Under the pieces are notes generated by a model. It was not told the DNA's origin, made no database searches, and worked only from the letters and a program-made list of their open reading frames with translations. 20,002 bases of DNA from a bacterium (GTDB lineage Bacteria; Myxococcota_A; Bradymonadia; UBA7976; UBA1532), in contig JAUHVS010000023.1 in NCBI GenBank assembly GCA_030424955.1, positions 1 to 20,002 of the forward strand, written 5' to 3'. Positions 1 through 7,224 of this stretch are shown piece after piece. The translations under genes and the position numbers were made by a program. Positions within the stretch are counted from its first letter, which is position 1. The number at the start of each line of letters is the position of its first letter.

Positions 1-102
1 CCAAGGCGCCGCGCCGCAGGCGATGCAGGGCATCGTCGAGGACGCGGCAACGCCGGAGCCGGCGATTTCGGCGATGACACTGGCGATGGGAGCGCTTTTC
101 AA
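1..102 (-). CDS. Possible 5' end of a leftward gene running off the window
   Basis: Downstream of the PilZ stop codon, one leftward frame stays open to the window edge and keeps G or C in nearly every third position. It could begin at a TTG at 102 or an ATG at 36. The ATG frame opens Met-Pro-Cys-Ile-Ala-Cys-Gly, which resembles a zinc-ribbon start, but only eleven residues remain. A rightward frame shares the same third-position bias, but it would continue right through the antisense of the PilZ gene, so I prefer the leftward reading. No domain can be recognised and the start is a guess. Confidence 0.2.
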   Translation of the reverse strand, partial: MKSAPIASVIAEIAGSGVAASSTMPCIACGAAPW

Positions 103-109
103 CAGCCTG

Positions 110-799
110 CTAGAGCAGCGTGAGCCGCTGCAGCTGCAGGGTGTAGGCCTCGAGGGCCTCGGCCATCGCGACCGGCGCGTCGATGAACATCACCGCCACG
201 TGGTGGGTGGCCTCGGGCAGCTCCGTGGGATCCTCGACGGGGATCAGCCGCACCACCGTGGCCACCGCCCGCCAGCGCTCGGGCCGGCTGCCCACGCCCA
301 GCTCGCACAGCAGCACGTCGCCGCTGTGGCACACGGGCAGGTCGTCGAACCGCAGCCCGGTGGTGCTGAAGTTCATGAACGGATCGGGCTGCCGCCACTG
401 ATCGGCTGGGGCGGCGTCCGGCGCGCCGGCCATCCAGCGCGCGGTGACCACCTCGGCCTCGTCGGCCTGCACCACCCGGTAGCGCAGCGGGATGCCCCCC
501 ACGAGGCGCGGGAAGACCCGCCGGTCCCGCGGCTTGCGGCGGCGCTCCATCACTCGCAGGAACGGGCCGTCGCGCTTGACGACGGTGCCGCTGACCCGGG
601 CGTGCTCGTGGTGGATCCAGTTGAGGACCACCAGGCCACCCGGCGACAGGCTGTGATCGGCCTCTTCGAGCTTGACCTCGAACAACCCCGCCTGCTCGCC
701 CAACACCGTTGCGTGCAACGTGCGCAGCGATGGCGAGCTGATGTCGACGAGATCGATCTCTCCCCTCACGTCTTGTGCGTCCATGGCGTGCGCGTACAT
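110..799 (-). CDS. PilZ domain protein (putative c-di-GMP receptor)
   Basis: This 229-residue soluble protein has the two PilZ c-di-GMP-binding signatures: RxxxR (Arg94 and Arg98, inside RRVFPR) and NxSxxG (Asn143 to Gly148, NFSTTG). About 90 residues precede the RxxxR motif and look like a small beta-rich domain, the arrangement seen in YcgR-like PilZ proteins, although I cannot confirm that family. No signal peptide or membrane segment is visible, so it should act in the cytoplasm by binding c-di-GMP and passing the signal to an unknown partner. The start is the ATG at 799, because GGGAGG lies about eight bases upstream on the leftward strand. It diverges from the DUF1244 gene across about 134 bases in which I could not define a convincing promoter. 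Confidence 0.8.
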   Translation of the reverse strand: MYAHAMDAQDVRGEIDLVDISSPSLRTLHATVLGEQAGLFEVKLEEADHSLSPGGLVVLNWIHHEHARVSGTVVKRDGPFLRVMERRRKPRDRRVFPRLVGGIPLRYRVVQADEAEVVTARWMAGAPDAAPADQWRQPDPFMNFSTTGLRFDDLPVCHSGDVLLCELGVGSRPERWRAVATVVRLIPVEDPTELPEATHHVAVMFIDAPVAMAEALEAYTLQLQRLTLL

Positions 800-933
800 T
801 GCTCAAGCCTCCCGACCCGACGATCCGGGCCCTTAGGGTGTGCTTTCGGTCTACGGGTGCTCCAGCTTGAGACTTGCGAGGGATGGGTCCCGTTGCGCAT
901 GAATACGTGCGATCGACTATGAGGAGCGCTGTG

Positions 934-1230
<297 letters not shown>

Positions 1231-1243
1231 TTCAGGAATTCCG

Positions 1244-2317
1244 TTGACGCGCCGTCGCGCCGGGCGGGGCCTGCGGGCGGCGATCCTGGCCCGCTGGCTG
1301 GGCCCGTGGGCCGATCAGCAGCGGGCGCCAGCGGGGGTCACGCGCACGGTCATTGAGCCGCAGGGTGGCGCACCCGGGGCCCGGATCTTCACCGGCCCCA
1401 GGCCCGTCGGCGCGGTGCTGTTGGTCCCCGGTTTGCACTACGCGGGGCCAGACGATCCGCGCCTCGATCGGCTGGCGCGGGTGCTGGCGGCGGCGGGGGC
1501 CTGGGTCTACGCGCCCTGCCTGCCAGATTTCCTCGCGCTGCGCCTGTCGCCGCGGGTCATCGATGACACCATCCGCGCCCATGACGCGGCCCTGACGTAC
1601 CCGGATTGCCCCGCCGAGCGCCTGGGCGTCATGAGCATCTCGTTCGGATCGCTGCCGGCGCTCACCCTGGCCGCGGCGCGGCCACAGACGGTGTCCCGGC
1701 TGCTGGTCTTCGGGGGCTACGCCGACTGGGTGGCCGTGATGCGCTTCGTGCTGTCGGGCCGCCACCGGGTGGCCTACGACCCGCTGAACCGCCCCGTGGT
1801 GTACCTCAACCTGCTCGATCGGCTGCCCGGCGCGCCCGCCGATCCGACGCCGCTGGCCGAGGCCTGGCGGGGGTATGTCGAGGCGACCTGGGGCCGCCCG
1901 GCGGTGCGCGAGGACGGGGCCTGGCAGGCCATCGCCCGCGCCCACGCCGACCGGCTGCCGGCCGAGCTCCGCCCGCTGTTCCTCGAGGGCTGCGGGGTCG
2001 GGCCGGGCGACACGGGCCGGGTGGACCAGGCCCTGCAGGGGGCCGAGGCCGCCCGGACCTACCTCGACCCGCGCCCGGCCCTGCCCCGGATCGGCTGCCC
2101 CGTGACCCTGGTGCACGGGCGCGAGGACGACGTGATCCCGCACACCGAGCTGGCGCGCCTGGCGGCTGCGTTCCCACCCCAGGCGCCCGTGCGCGGCCTG
2201 GTGACCGGGGCCTATGGCCACACAGGGGGCGCCGAGGGGGCGGGCTGGCGGCTGGCCCTGTCGGAGGCCCGCACCACCTGGGGGGTGCTGGGCGCGCTGG
2301 CCGCACTGGCCGATTGA
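1244..2317 (+). CDS. Alpha/beta hydrolase fold protein
   Basis: This 357-residue protein has the order expected of an alpha/beta hydrolase. An early strand reads VLLVPGLHY, the nucleophile elbow is SISFG with Ser133, an acid sits in GREDDVIP (probably Asp295), and the late histidine is His326 in YGHTGG. The elbow begins with Ser rather than Gly, an accepted variant. A long stretch between the nucleophile and the acid, roughly residues 150-280, probably forms a lid. The substrate cannot be predicted. The start is uncertain: the TTG at 1244 has AGGA just upstream at 1234-1237 and clears the previous gene, while a TTG at 1205 would overlap DUF1244 and has no such site. No signal peptide is visible. 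Confidence 0.7.
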   Translation: MTRRRAGRGLRAAILARWLGPWADQQRAPAGVTRTVIEPQGGAPGARIFTGPRPVGAVLLVPGLHYAGPDDPRLDRLARVLAAAGAWVYAPCLPDFLALRLSPRVIDDTIRAHDAALTYPDCPAERLGVMSISFGSLPALTLAAARPQTVSRLLVFGGYADWVAVMRFVLSGRHRVAYDPLNRPVVYLNLLDRLPGAPADPTPLAEAWRGYVEATWGRPAVREDGAWQAIARAHADRLPAELRPLFLEGCGVGPGDTGRVDQALQGAEAARTYLDPRPALPRIGCPVTLVHGREDDVIPHTELARLAAAFPPQAPVRGLVTGAYGHTGGAEGAGWRLALSEARTTWGVLGALAALAD

Positions 2318-2342
2318 TGCGGCCCAGACAGATCGCTACCAT
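2314..2342 (+). promoter_or_regulatory. Putative sigma-70-type promoter for the pseudokinase regulator
   Basis: TTGATG at 2314-2319 and TACCAT at 2337-2342 are separated by 17 bases and each match four of six consensus positions. The -35 element overlaps the hydrolase stop codon. Transcription would begin near 2349, about 29 bases before the ATG at 2378, leaving room for a ribosome site. If real, the regulator can be expressed independently of the upstream hydrolase. Confidence 0.35.
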
Positions 2343-2377
2343 CGTTGGGGCTGTTGGGCGACGGCGCGGGGCACCTG

Positions 2378-4240
2378 ATGCACGACATAGCGTGGCGCGA
2401 AGGCGAGTGGAGCGACGGCTTTGAGGCGGTGACCTCCATCCGCCGGCTCGGCTCCTTTCACCTGTATGCCACCCATCGCATGGGACGTCCCTGCCTCGTC
2501 GCGGTGAGCGCGCCCAACGTCGATCCCGAGCGCGCGGCGGCCCGCGCGGCCCGGGCGATCGCCGCGCACACGCAGGTGCGCCACCCCGCGATCCCCCGGG
2601 TGGTGGCCGCCGGCCGCGCCAATGACGCGGTGTACGTGGCCTTCGACTGCCCGGCCCGACACGACGTCAGCCAGGTGCTGCTCACGGGGACCCCCAGCCA
2701 GCCCACGAGCGGCGAGGTGGCCGGGCTGCTCGACTGGCTGCTGGGGATCGTCGAGGTGTTCCCGCCCACCTGGGCCCTGCACCGCGTCGGCATCTCGAAC
2801 CTGCTGCTGGACGACGATGGCCAGCCCTGGGTGGTGGGCCTCGGCAGCGATCTGCTCTCCCTGCAGGGGCCGGCGCTGCCGACGGTGTCGGTGCCCGAGG
2901 GCAGCCCCCGGCGGGCGCTCGTGCGGGCGCTGCTGCGGTCGGGCTACACGTGGTTTGGCGACGGCGCGTGGTGGCCGGCGGTGGGCCGCGGCGATCTGCA
3001 GGGCGACCTGGAGGATCTGTCGGGGCTGCGCTCGCTGATCCACGACGGCTGGCGGCTCGACGGGCTGCGGCCCGACCCCGAGGGGCTGCAGGCTCGGCTG
3101 CGGCAGGCCATCGCGGGGCAGACGCCCCTGGGCCAGGCCGGCACCCGGGTGGGCGGCCGCTACCGCATCGAGCGCCGGCTGGGCTTCTCGCCTACGGGCA
3201 CGCTGTTCCTGGCCCGGGACGAGGCCCTGGACGAGCCGGTGGTGTTGCGCGGCCTGCCCGACGACAGCCCCGAGGCGCCCCGGCTGATGCGCGAGGTGCG
3301 GCTGCTGCGGCGCCTGCGGCACCCCAACATGGTGGGCGGCTTCGACCTGGTGCCGCGGGACGGCGGGCTGTGGGTCATCATGGCGTATGTGCCGGGCGAG
3401 AGCCTGGCGGCTCACATCGACCAGCGCGACGATCCCGTGCGGCTCACCGAGTCCCTGATCGGCATCGCCGACGCGCTGGATGCGCTGGCGTCACAGGGCA
3501 TCGTGCACCGCAACGTCACCCCCCAGACCGTGCTGGTGGACCCCGATCGCGGCGCCGTGTTGGTGGACTTCGAGCTGGCCCGGCCCGCCGATCGCGGGGC
3601 GGCGGACGCGCGCATCACCGCGACGGGCGAGGTGCTGGGGGCGTTCCGCTACCTGGCGCCCGAGGTGCTGCTGGGCACGGGTGATCTGACGCCCGCCGTC
3701 GACATCTACGCCCTGGGCACGGTGCTGCTCGAGGTCTTCTTGGGTCGAAGCTGTCCCATGCACCCTGGGCCGAGCGGGGCCCGGCGCCTGCTGGCCAAGA
3801 CCGCCGCGCCGGGGGCGCTGGTGGAGGCCATCGCGGCCGCGCTCGCTGAAGATCCCCAGGCGCGCCCCACGGCGACCGCGCTGCGCGAGCTGCTCGCCAC
3901 GCCCACCTCCCATCAGCTGTGCCTGACGCCCGAGGGTCGGCAGGTGCAGCTGGACGGCGTCGCCGTGGCCTTCGGGCGCCGCCGCGCCCACCCGCGCATC
4001 TTGGCGGCCATGGCGCAGCGCCGCAGCGACGGCGACGACACCCCCATGTCGGTCGCCGATCTGATCGGGGTGGGCTGGCCCGGCGAGACGGGGCAGGAGG
4101 CGAGCTTCCGCAACCGGGTGTACGTGACCCTCAACAGCCTGCGCGAGCTGGGCCTGGGATCGGTGATCGAGACGGTGGGTGGTGGCTACCGGCTGGCGCG
4201 CGCGGTCGAGGTGCGCTGGCTGCCAGGTGAGCCGAGCTGA
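2378..4240 (+). CDS. Tandem pseudokinase with C-terminal OmpR-type winged helix
   Basis: This 620-residue cytoplasmic protein contains two kinase-like folds and a DNA-binding domain. Fold one spans roughly residues 20-240. Its VAIK lysine is replaced by Ser44, the catalytic-loop region reads LHRVGISN (134-141) with no aspartate, and DFG is replaced by GLG. Fold two spans roughly 257-505. It keeps the kinase layout, including an APE-like APEVLLG and a DIYALG block, but the VAIK lysine is Arg291, HRD is HRN (Asn379) and DFG is DFE (Glu399). Residues from about 517 resemble an OmpR/PhoB winged helix, with RNRVYVTLNSLRELG (from 578) and IETVGGGYRL near the end. I infer a transcription regulator whose kinase folds sense a ligand or partner instead of phosphorylating. 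The ATG at 2378 follows GGGG by a normal distance; a TTG at 2345 is less likely. Confidence 0.8.
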   Translation: MHDIAWREGEWSDGFEAVTSIRRLGSFHLYATHRMGRPCLVAVSAPNVDPERAAARAARAIAAHTQVRHPAIPRVVAAGRANDAVYVAFDCPARHDVSQVLLTGTPSQPTSGEVAGLLDWLLGIVEVFPPTWALHRVGISNLLLDDDGQPWVVGLGSDLLSLQGPALPTVSVPEGSPRRALVRALLRSGYTWFGDGAWWPAVGRGDLQGDLEDLSGLRSLIHDGWRLDGLRPDPEGLQARLRQAIAGQTPLGQAGTRVGGRYRIERRLGFSPTGTLFLARDEALDEPVVLRGLPDDSPEAPRLMREVRLLRRLRHPNMVGGFDLVPRDGGLWVIMAYVPGESLAAHIDQRDDPVRLTESLIGIADALDALASQGIVHRNVTPQTVLVDPDRGAVLVDFELARPADRGAADARITATGEVLGAFRYLAPEVLLGTGDLTPAVDIYALGTVLLEVFLGRSCPMHPGPSGARRLLAKTAAPGALVEAIAAALAEDPQARPTATALRELLATPTSHQLCLTPEGRQVQLDGVAVAFGRRRAHPRILAAMAQRRSDGDDTPMSVADLIGVGWPGETGQEASFRNRVYVTLNSLRELGLGSVIETVGGGYRLARAVEVRWLPGEPS

Positions 4241-4303
4241 GGCGCGGCCGGTGCCAGAGAAGCGGCCGGTGCCGGGCAGGCGATCGGCCCCAGAAAAGAC
4301 GAA

Positions 4304-4340
4304 GGGCGCTCCCAACCGCCCGTCATGGCCGGGAGCGCCC
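4304..4340 (-). terminator. Putative intrinsic terminator, leftward (after dusA)
   Basis: GGGCGCTCCC at 4304-4313 and GGGAGCGCCC at 4331-4340 are perfect 10-base inverted arms around a 17-base loop. Read leftward, the stem is followed by TTCGTCTTTTCT, a T-rich tail that suits termination of leftward transcripts. Rightward there is no T-run. It lies about 130 bases beyond the dusA stop codon, so the dusA message would have a long 3' end. The large loop lowers confidence. Confidence 0.45.
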
Positions 4341-4353
4341 CCAGGGACCAGGG

Positions 4354-4380
4354 GCGGGTGACCTGACCGTCGTCACCCGC
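4354..4380. repeat. Perfect 9-bp inverted repeat in the convergent gap
   Basis: GCGGGTGAC at 4354-4362 and GTCACCCGC at 4372-4380 pair perfectly around a nine-base spacer. It stands next to the putative terminator hairpin, so the 232-base gap between the pseudokinase regulator and dusA holds two strong hairpins side by side. A third small stem, GGCGGC/GCCGCC around GTGG (4449-4464), lies just past the dusA stop. Function is unknown; transcript ends or a small structured RNA are both possible. Confidence 0.4.
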
Positions 4381-4472
4381 AGTTCGATCCACGCCGCCAC
4401 AGTAGCCAGCGCACCCATCACAGTGGGCTTAAACTTTTCTTAGAGTTTGGCGGCGTGGGCCGCCCGGGGGGG

Positions 4473-5486
4473 TCAGGCGGCCGGCTCGGGGCGGGTGCCG
4501 CGCAGGGCCGTGGCGGCGTCGCGGATGAGCTGAGGGCTCGCCCCTGCCGCGGTGCTGCCCGTGGACAGCACCCGCCGCCACCGCCGGGCGCCGGGCACGC
4601 CGCTGAACAGGCCGAGGGCGTGGCGCACGACCTGGTGCAGGGTGCCCCCGCGGGCCATGTGCGCCGCGGCGAGCTCGACGAGGCCCTCGACGACCTCGAA
4701 GCGGTCTGTCACCGGATCGGGCACGCCGAAGCACCGGCTGTCGGCCTGGGCGAACAGGAAGGGGTCGTCGTAGGCGGCGCGGCCGATCATCACGGCGTCC
4801 ACGTGATCGAGGTGCGCGATGGCGTCGTCCAGGGTGAGCACGCCGCCGTTGATCTCGATCACCTCGTCGGGGCGCTCGGCCTTCAGGCGCCAGACGTCCT
4901 CGTAGCGCAGGGGCGGGACCGTACGGTTCTCCTTGGGGCTCAGGCCCTTCAGCCAGGCCTTGCGCGCGTGCACGGAGAAGCGGTCGGCGCCCGCGGCGCG
5001 CACGACGTCCACGAAGTTGAGCATGTCCTCATAGCGGTCGAGGTGGTCCACGCCGATGCGGTGCTTGACCGTGATGGGCAGGGGGCACGCGGCGCGCATG
5101 GCGCTGACGGCCTCGGCCACCCGCTCGGGGGTCTTCATCAGCACGGCGCCGAAGCAGCCGCTCTGCACGCGGTCGCTGGGGCAGCCCACGTTCAGGTTGA
5201 CCTCGTCGTACCCGTAGTCGTGGGCGATGCGGGCGCACTCGGCGAGGGCCACCGGATCGTCGCCGCCCAGCTGCAGCGCGATGGGGTGCTCGGCCTCGAA
5301 GTAGTCCAGGTACAGGGCCCGCTGGCCGTGCAGGATGGCGCCGGTGGTGACCATCTCGGTGTACAGCAAGGTCTCGCGGCTGATGAGCCGCAGGAAGTTG
5401 CGGTAGTGACGATCGGTGCGCTGCATCATCGGCGCCACGCTCAGGGGGCGCGTGCGGCCGCGGCGGGTGGGGGGCGGAGCGTTCAC
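4473..5486 (-). CDS. dusA: tRNA-dihydrouridine synthase DusA
   Basis: This flavoprotein reduces uridines in the tRNA D-loop (positions 20/20a in characterised DusA). The 337-residue product has the FMN-barrel opening SVAPMMQRTDRHYRNF, then EVNLNVGCPSDRVQSG with the expected catalytic Cys102. ITVKHRIGVD, FSVHARKAWLKGLSPKENR, EINGG and MIGRAAYDDPFLF follow, the last two being flavin phosphate-binding blocks. The length is close to that of E. coli DusA. I start it at the GTG at 5486. That gives a short N-terminus (MNAPPPTRRGR) typical of the family and fits a promoter whose -10 lies seven bases upstream. The longer frame up to 5582 would overlap the divergent VOC gene. No Shine-Dalgarno is visible, so the mRNA is probably leaderless. 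Confidence 0.92.
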   Translation of the reverse strand: MNAPPPTRRGRTRPLSVAPMMQRTDRHYRNFLRLISRETLLYTEMVTTGAILHGQRALYLDYFEAEHPIALQLGGDDPVALAECARIAHDYGYDEVNLNVGCPSDRVQSGCFGAVLMKTPERVAEAVSAMRAACPLPITVKHRIGVDHLDRYEDMLNFVDVVRAAGADRFSVHARKAWLKGLSPKENRTVPPLRYEDVWRLKAERPDEVIEINGGVLTLDDAIAHLDHVDAVMIGRAAYDDPFLFAQADSRCFGVPDPVTDRFEVVEGLVELAAAHMARGGTLHQVVRHALGLFSGVPGARRWRRVLSTGSTAAGASPQLIRDAATALRGTRPEPAA

Positions 5487-5493
5487 GGGGGTG

Positions 5494-5522
5494 TGTTTAG
5501 AGGCCCCGCCTCGCCGGATCAA
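5494..5522 (-). promoter_or_regulatory. Putative leaderless promoter of dusA
   Basis: Read leftward, TTGATC (5522-5517), a 17-base spacer, and TAAACA (5499-5494) are followed after exactly seven bases by the GTG start of dusA at 5486. The -35 matches four of six consensus positions; the -10 matches three. There is no ribosome site between the -10 and the start codon, so transcription would begin at or next to the GTG. Confidence 0.4.
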
Positions 5523-5544
5523 GGGGCGCGGGCGACGCAGCCCC

Positions 5545-5573
5545 TCGACCGGTCGCGCAGGCCGTGCCAGCAT
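5545..5573 (+). promoter_or_regulatory. Weak candidate leaderless promoter of the VOC gene
   Basis: TCGACC at 5545-5550 and CAGCAT at 5568-5573 are 17 bases apart, and CAGCAT lies exactly seven bases before the ATG at 5581. The -10 keeps only the second-position A and final T that matter most. It counts mainly because it has the same geometry as the other Shine-Dalgarno-less starts in the window. Confidence 0.25.
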
Positions 5574-5580
5574 CTGCCCC

Positions 5581-6021
5581 ATGAGACCTTTTCACCTGGC
5601 CTTCCCGGTGCGGGATCTGGCGAGCACGCGGGCCTTCTACGCGGGCACCCTGGGCTGCCCCGTGGGCCGCGAGGCCGACACCTGGATCGACTTCGACCTC
5701 TTCGGTCACCAGATCTCGGCCCACGTGCGGCCCGAGGCCCTGCGGCCCGCGGGGGATCCCACCAACCCCGTGGACGGCGACGCGGTGCCCGTGCGGCACT
5801 TCGGGGTGGTGCTGCCCTGGGCCGAGTGGACGGCGCTGGCGGCCCGGCTGCAGGCCAAGGGCGTGGTCTTCTTGATCGAGCCCCGGGTGCGCTTCGCGGG
5901 CGAGGTGGGCGAGCAGGGCACATTCTTCATCCAGGACCCGAGCCAAAACGCCTTGGAGTTCAAGAGTTTCAAGGATCAGGCCCGGCTGTTCGCCCGGCAG
6001 ATCGACCCGCCGCTGTCGTGA
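5581..6021 (+). CDS. VOC (glyoxalase/dioxygenase fold) family protein
   Basis: This 146-residue soluble protein has the two repeated beta-alpha-beta-beta-beta modules of the vicinal oxygen chelate fold, about residues 1-60 and 70-135. The opening HLAFPVRDLASTRAFYAGTLG is typical of module one. Likely metal ligands are His5, His73 (in VRHFGVV) and Glu127 (in ALEFKSF), with His48 another candidate. QDPSQNALEFK is the usual end-of-domain pattern. Members include glyoxalases, extradiol dioxygenases and antibiotic-binding proteins, so the reaction cannot be named. The start has no Shine-Dalgarno. It is divergent from dusA, with 94 bases between the start codons. Confidence 0.8.
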   Translation: MRPFHLAFPVRDLASTRAFYAGTLGCPVGREADTWIDFDLFGHQISAHVRPEALRPAGDPTNPVDGDAVPVRHFGVVLPWAEWTALAARLQAKGVVFLIEPRVRFAGEVGEQGTFFIQDPSQNALEFKSFKDQARLFARQIDPPLS

Positions 6022-6049
6022 GAGATTTCCGCGAACTGCCGCGCCGCCC

Positions 6050-6055
6050 TATACT
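6050..6055 (+). promoter_or_regulatory. -10 element TATACT before the CNNM leader ORF
   Basis: TATACT matches five of six consensus positions and stands out in GC-rich DNA. It ends seven bases before an ATG at 6063. The -35 region is poor (TTCCGC at 6027-6032 with a 17-base spacer). Transcription would begin at or close to the leader ATG. Confidence 0.45.
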
Positions 6056-6062
6056 CCCGCGC

Positions 6063-6110
6063 ATGACAACGACCGACAGCGCCGACCCCGACGGCGCGTC
6101 TAGACCATGA
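6063..6110 (+). CDS. Putative 15-codon leader peptide of the CNNM gene
   Basis: An ATG seven bases after TATACT opens a short ORF, MTTTDSADPDGASRP, whose TGA stop overlaps the ATG of the CNNM gene as ATGA (6107-6110). The CNNM start has no Shine-Dalgarno of its own, so ribosomes ending on this ORF could restart there. The peptide is rich in Thr, Asp and Pro. It may simply deliver ribosomes, or it may sense translation as the proline/acidic leader MgtL does for a magnesium transporter. Its translation is inferred, not shown. Confidence 0.35.
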   Translation: MTTTDSADPDGASRP

Positions 6111-7132
6111 TCGAGCTCGGCCTAGCCGCGCTTGGGGTGCTGGTCAGCTCGGCTCTCTGCTCAGGCAGTGAGGCTGCCCTGTTCTCTCTGCCCCTCGTCA
6201 AAGCCCGTCAACTCGCCGAAAAGGGCGGCAAGAACGCGAAGGCGTTGCTGGCCATCCGCGAGGATATGCGGCGGCCCATCGCCACCATCGTGGTGCTCAA
6301 CAACGTGGCCAACATCGTCGGCTCCATCGCGGTGGGCAACGTGGCGTCGCACGTGCTGGGCGAGCAGTGGCTGGGGGTGGTGAGCGGGGTGCTGACCTTC
6401 CTGGTCATCGTGCTCTCGGAGATCTTGCCCAAGACCTTCGGCGAGCGGCACGCCGCGAAGATCGGCCTCAAGATCGCCCGCCCGCTGACGGTGCTGGTGA
6501 TGATCCTGAGCCCCATGGTGTGGTTCATCGAGCGCATCACGCCCGACAGCACGTCGGGGCGGCGGCCCACGACCGACGAGGCCGAGATCCGCATGCTGAC
6601 GCGCATCGCGCGGCAGGAGGGGGTCATCGAGGGCGATGAGTCCGAGATGATCCTGCGGGTGTTCGCCATGAACGACCGCACGGCCCGCGACATCATGACG
6701 CCGCGGGTGAACATCACCTGGCTGGACGCCGACGAGCCCCTCGAGGAGTGCATCGCCGACGTGCTGGCCAGCCAGCACAGCCGCATGGTGGTGGTGGGCG
6801 AGACCATCGACGAGGTGATGGGCATCGTGCTGCGCGCCGAGCTGCTGCGGGCGCTGGTGGAGGGCAAGGGCGCCCAGCCCGTGCGCGACTTCGCGCGGCC
6901 GCCCCGCTTCGTGCGCCAGGACGCCCGCGCCGATCGGCTGCTGCAGGTGTTCCAGCGCACCCACGAGCACCTGATGGTGGTGGCCGACGACTTCGGCGGC
7001 GTCGCGGGCGTGGTCAGCCTCGAGGACGTGCTCGAGGTGCTCACCGGCGAGATCGTCGACGAGACCGACACGGTGGTGGATCTGGCCGAGGACGCCCGCC
7101 GCAACCACGATCGGTTCCTCGAGCAGGCCTGA
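6107..7132 (+). CDS. CNNM/CorC-family (DUF21-CBS) membrane protein
   Basis: This 341-residue inner-membrane protein has a DUF21 (CNNM) domain with about four hydrophobic segments (near residues 1-20, 56-85, 88-110 and 120-145). The conserved blocks SGSEAALFSL, LNNVANIVGS and SEILPKTFGERHA are present. Two CBS domains follow, at about 185-245 and 250-310, containing MTPRVNITWLDAD and VVADDFGGVAGVVSLED. Relatives such as CorC and MpfA export or regulate magnesium or cobalt; nucleotide binding by the CBS pair usually controls this. It stops about 20 residues after the second CBS domain, so the CorC_HlyC domain that ends many relatives is missing. The frame is intact, so this is a natural short form and not a truncation. 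The ATG at 6107 overlaps the leader ORF stop. Confidence 0.87.
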   Translation: MIELGLAALGVLVSSALCSGSEAALFSLPLVKARQLAEKGGKNAKALLAIREDMRRPIATIVVLNNVANIVGSIAVGNVASHVLGEQWLGVVSGVLTFLVIVLSEILPKTFGERHAAKIGLKIARPLTVLVMILSPMVWFIERITPDSTSGRRPTTDEAEIRMLTRIARQEGVIEGDESEMILRVFAMNDRTARDIMTPRVNITWLDADEPLEECIADVLASQHSRMVVVGETIDEVMGIVLRAELLRALVEGKGAQPVRDFARPPRFVRQDARADRLLQVFQRTHEHLMVVADDFGGVAGVVSLEDVLEVLTGEIVDETDTVVDLAEDARRNHDRFLEQA

Positions 7133-7147
7133 CGGGCCACCGCAGCC

Positions 7148-7162
7148 GCCCGCCGGGCGGGC
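7148..7162. repeat. Short GC palindrome in the CNNM/hemG convergent gap
   Basis: GCCCGCC, one G, then GGCGGGC form a perfect palindrome in the 92-base gap between two converging genes. As RNA it would fold into a six-pair stem with a three-base loop on either strand. No T-run follows in either direction. It may mark transcript ends without a classical U-tract; nothing else is recognisable in the gap. Confidence 0.25.
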
Positions 7163-7224
7163 CGCGCGCAGCACGACACACTGTCTGGGGCGGGTGGGCA
7201 CAGGCCAGCGGCGCTGCGCCCGGG

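Noticed and set aside
23..922. Rightward 299-codon open frame at the left edge
   Set aside because: It lies fully antisense to the PilZ gene, which has both PilZ motifs and a good ribosome site. Its translation is His/Gln/Gly-rich beyond base 110.
3506..3574. Reading the second kinase fold of the 2378-4240 protein as an active Ser/Thr kinase
   Set aside because: HRN replaces HRD, DFE replaces DFG, and the VAIK lysine is Arg. Losing three key residues together makes phosphotransfer unlikely.
4354..4399. tRNA-like 3' end: GTTCGATCC followed by a CCA at 4397-4399
   Set aside because: The bases around TTCGATC do not form a T-stem, and no acceptor, D or anticodon stems can be built upstream. The nearby strong stem has the wrong size and place.
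4455..6110. Very long open frames opposite real genes, such as 4455-6110 rightward, 6161-7585 leftward, and the upstream extensions of hemE (9680-10732) and serC (8339-9748)
   Set aside because: They translate to Gly/Arg/Ala/His-rich low-complexity sequence antisense to well-identified genes. High GC makes stop codons rare, so such frames are expected by chance.
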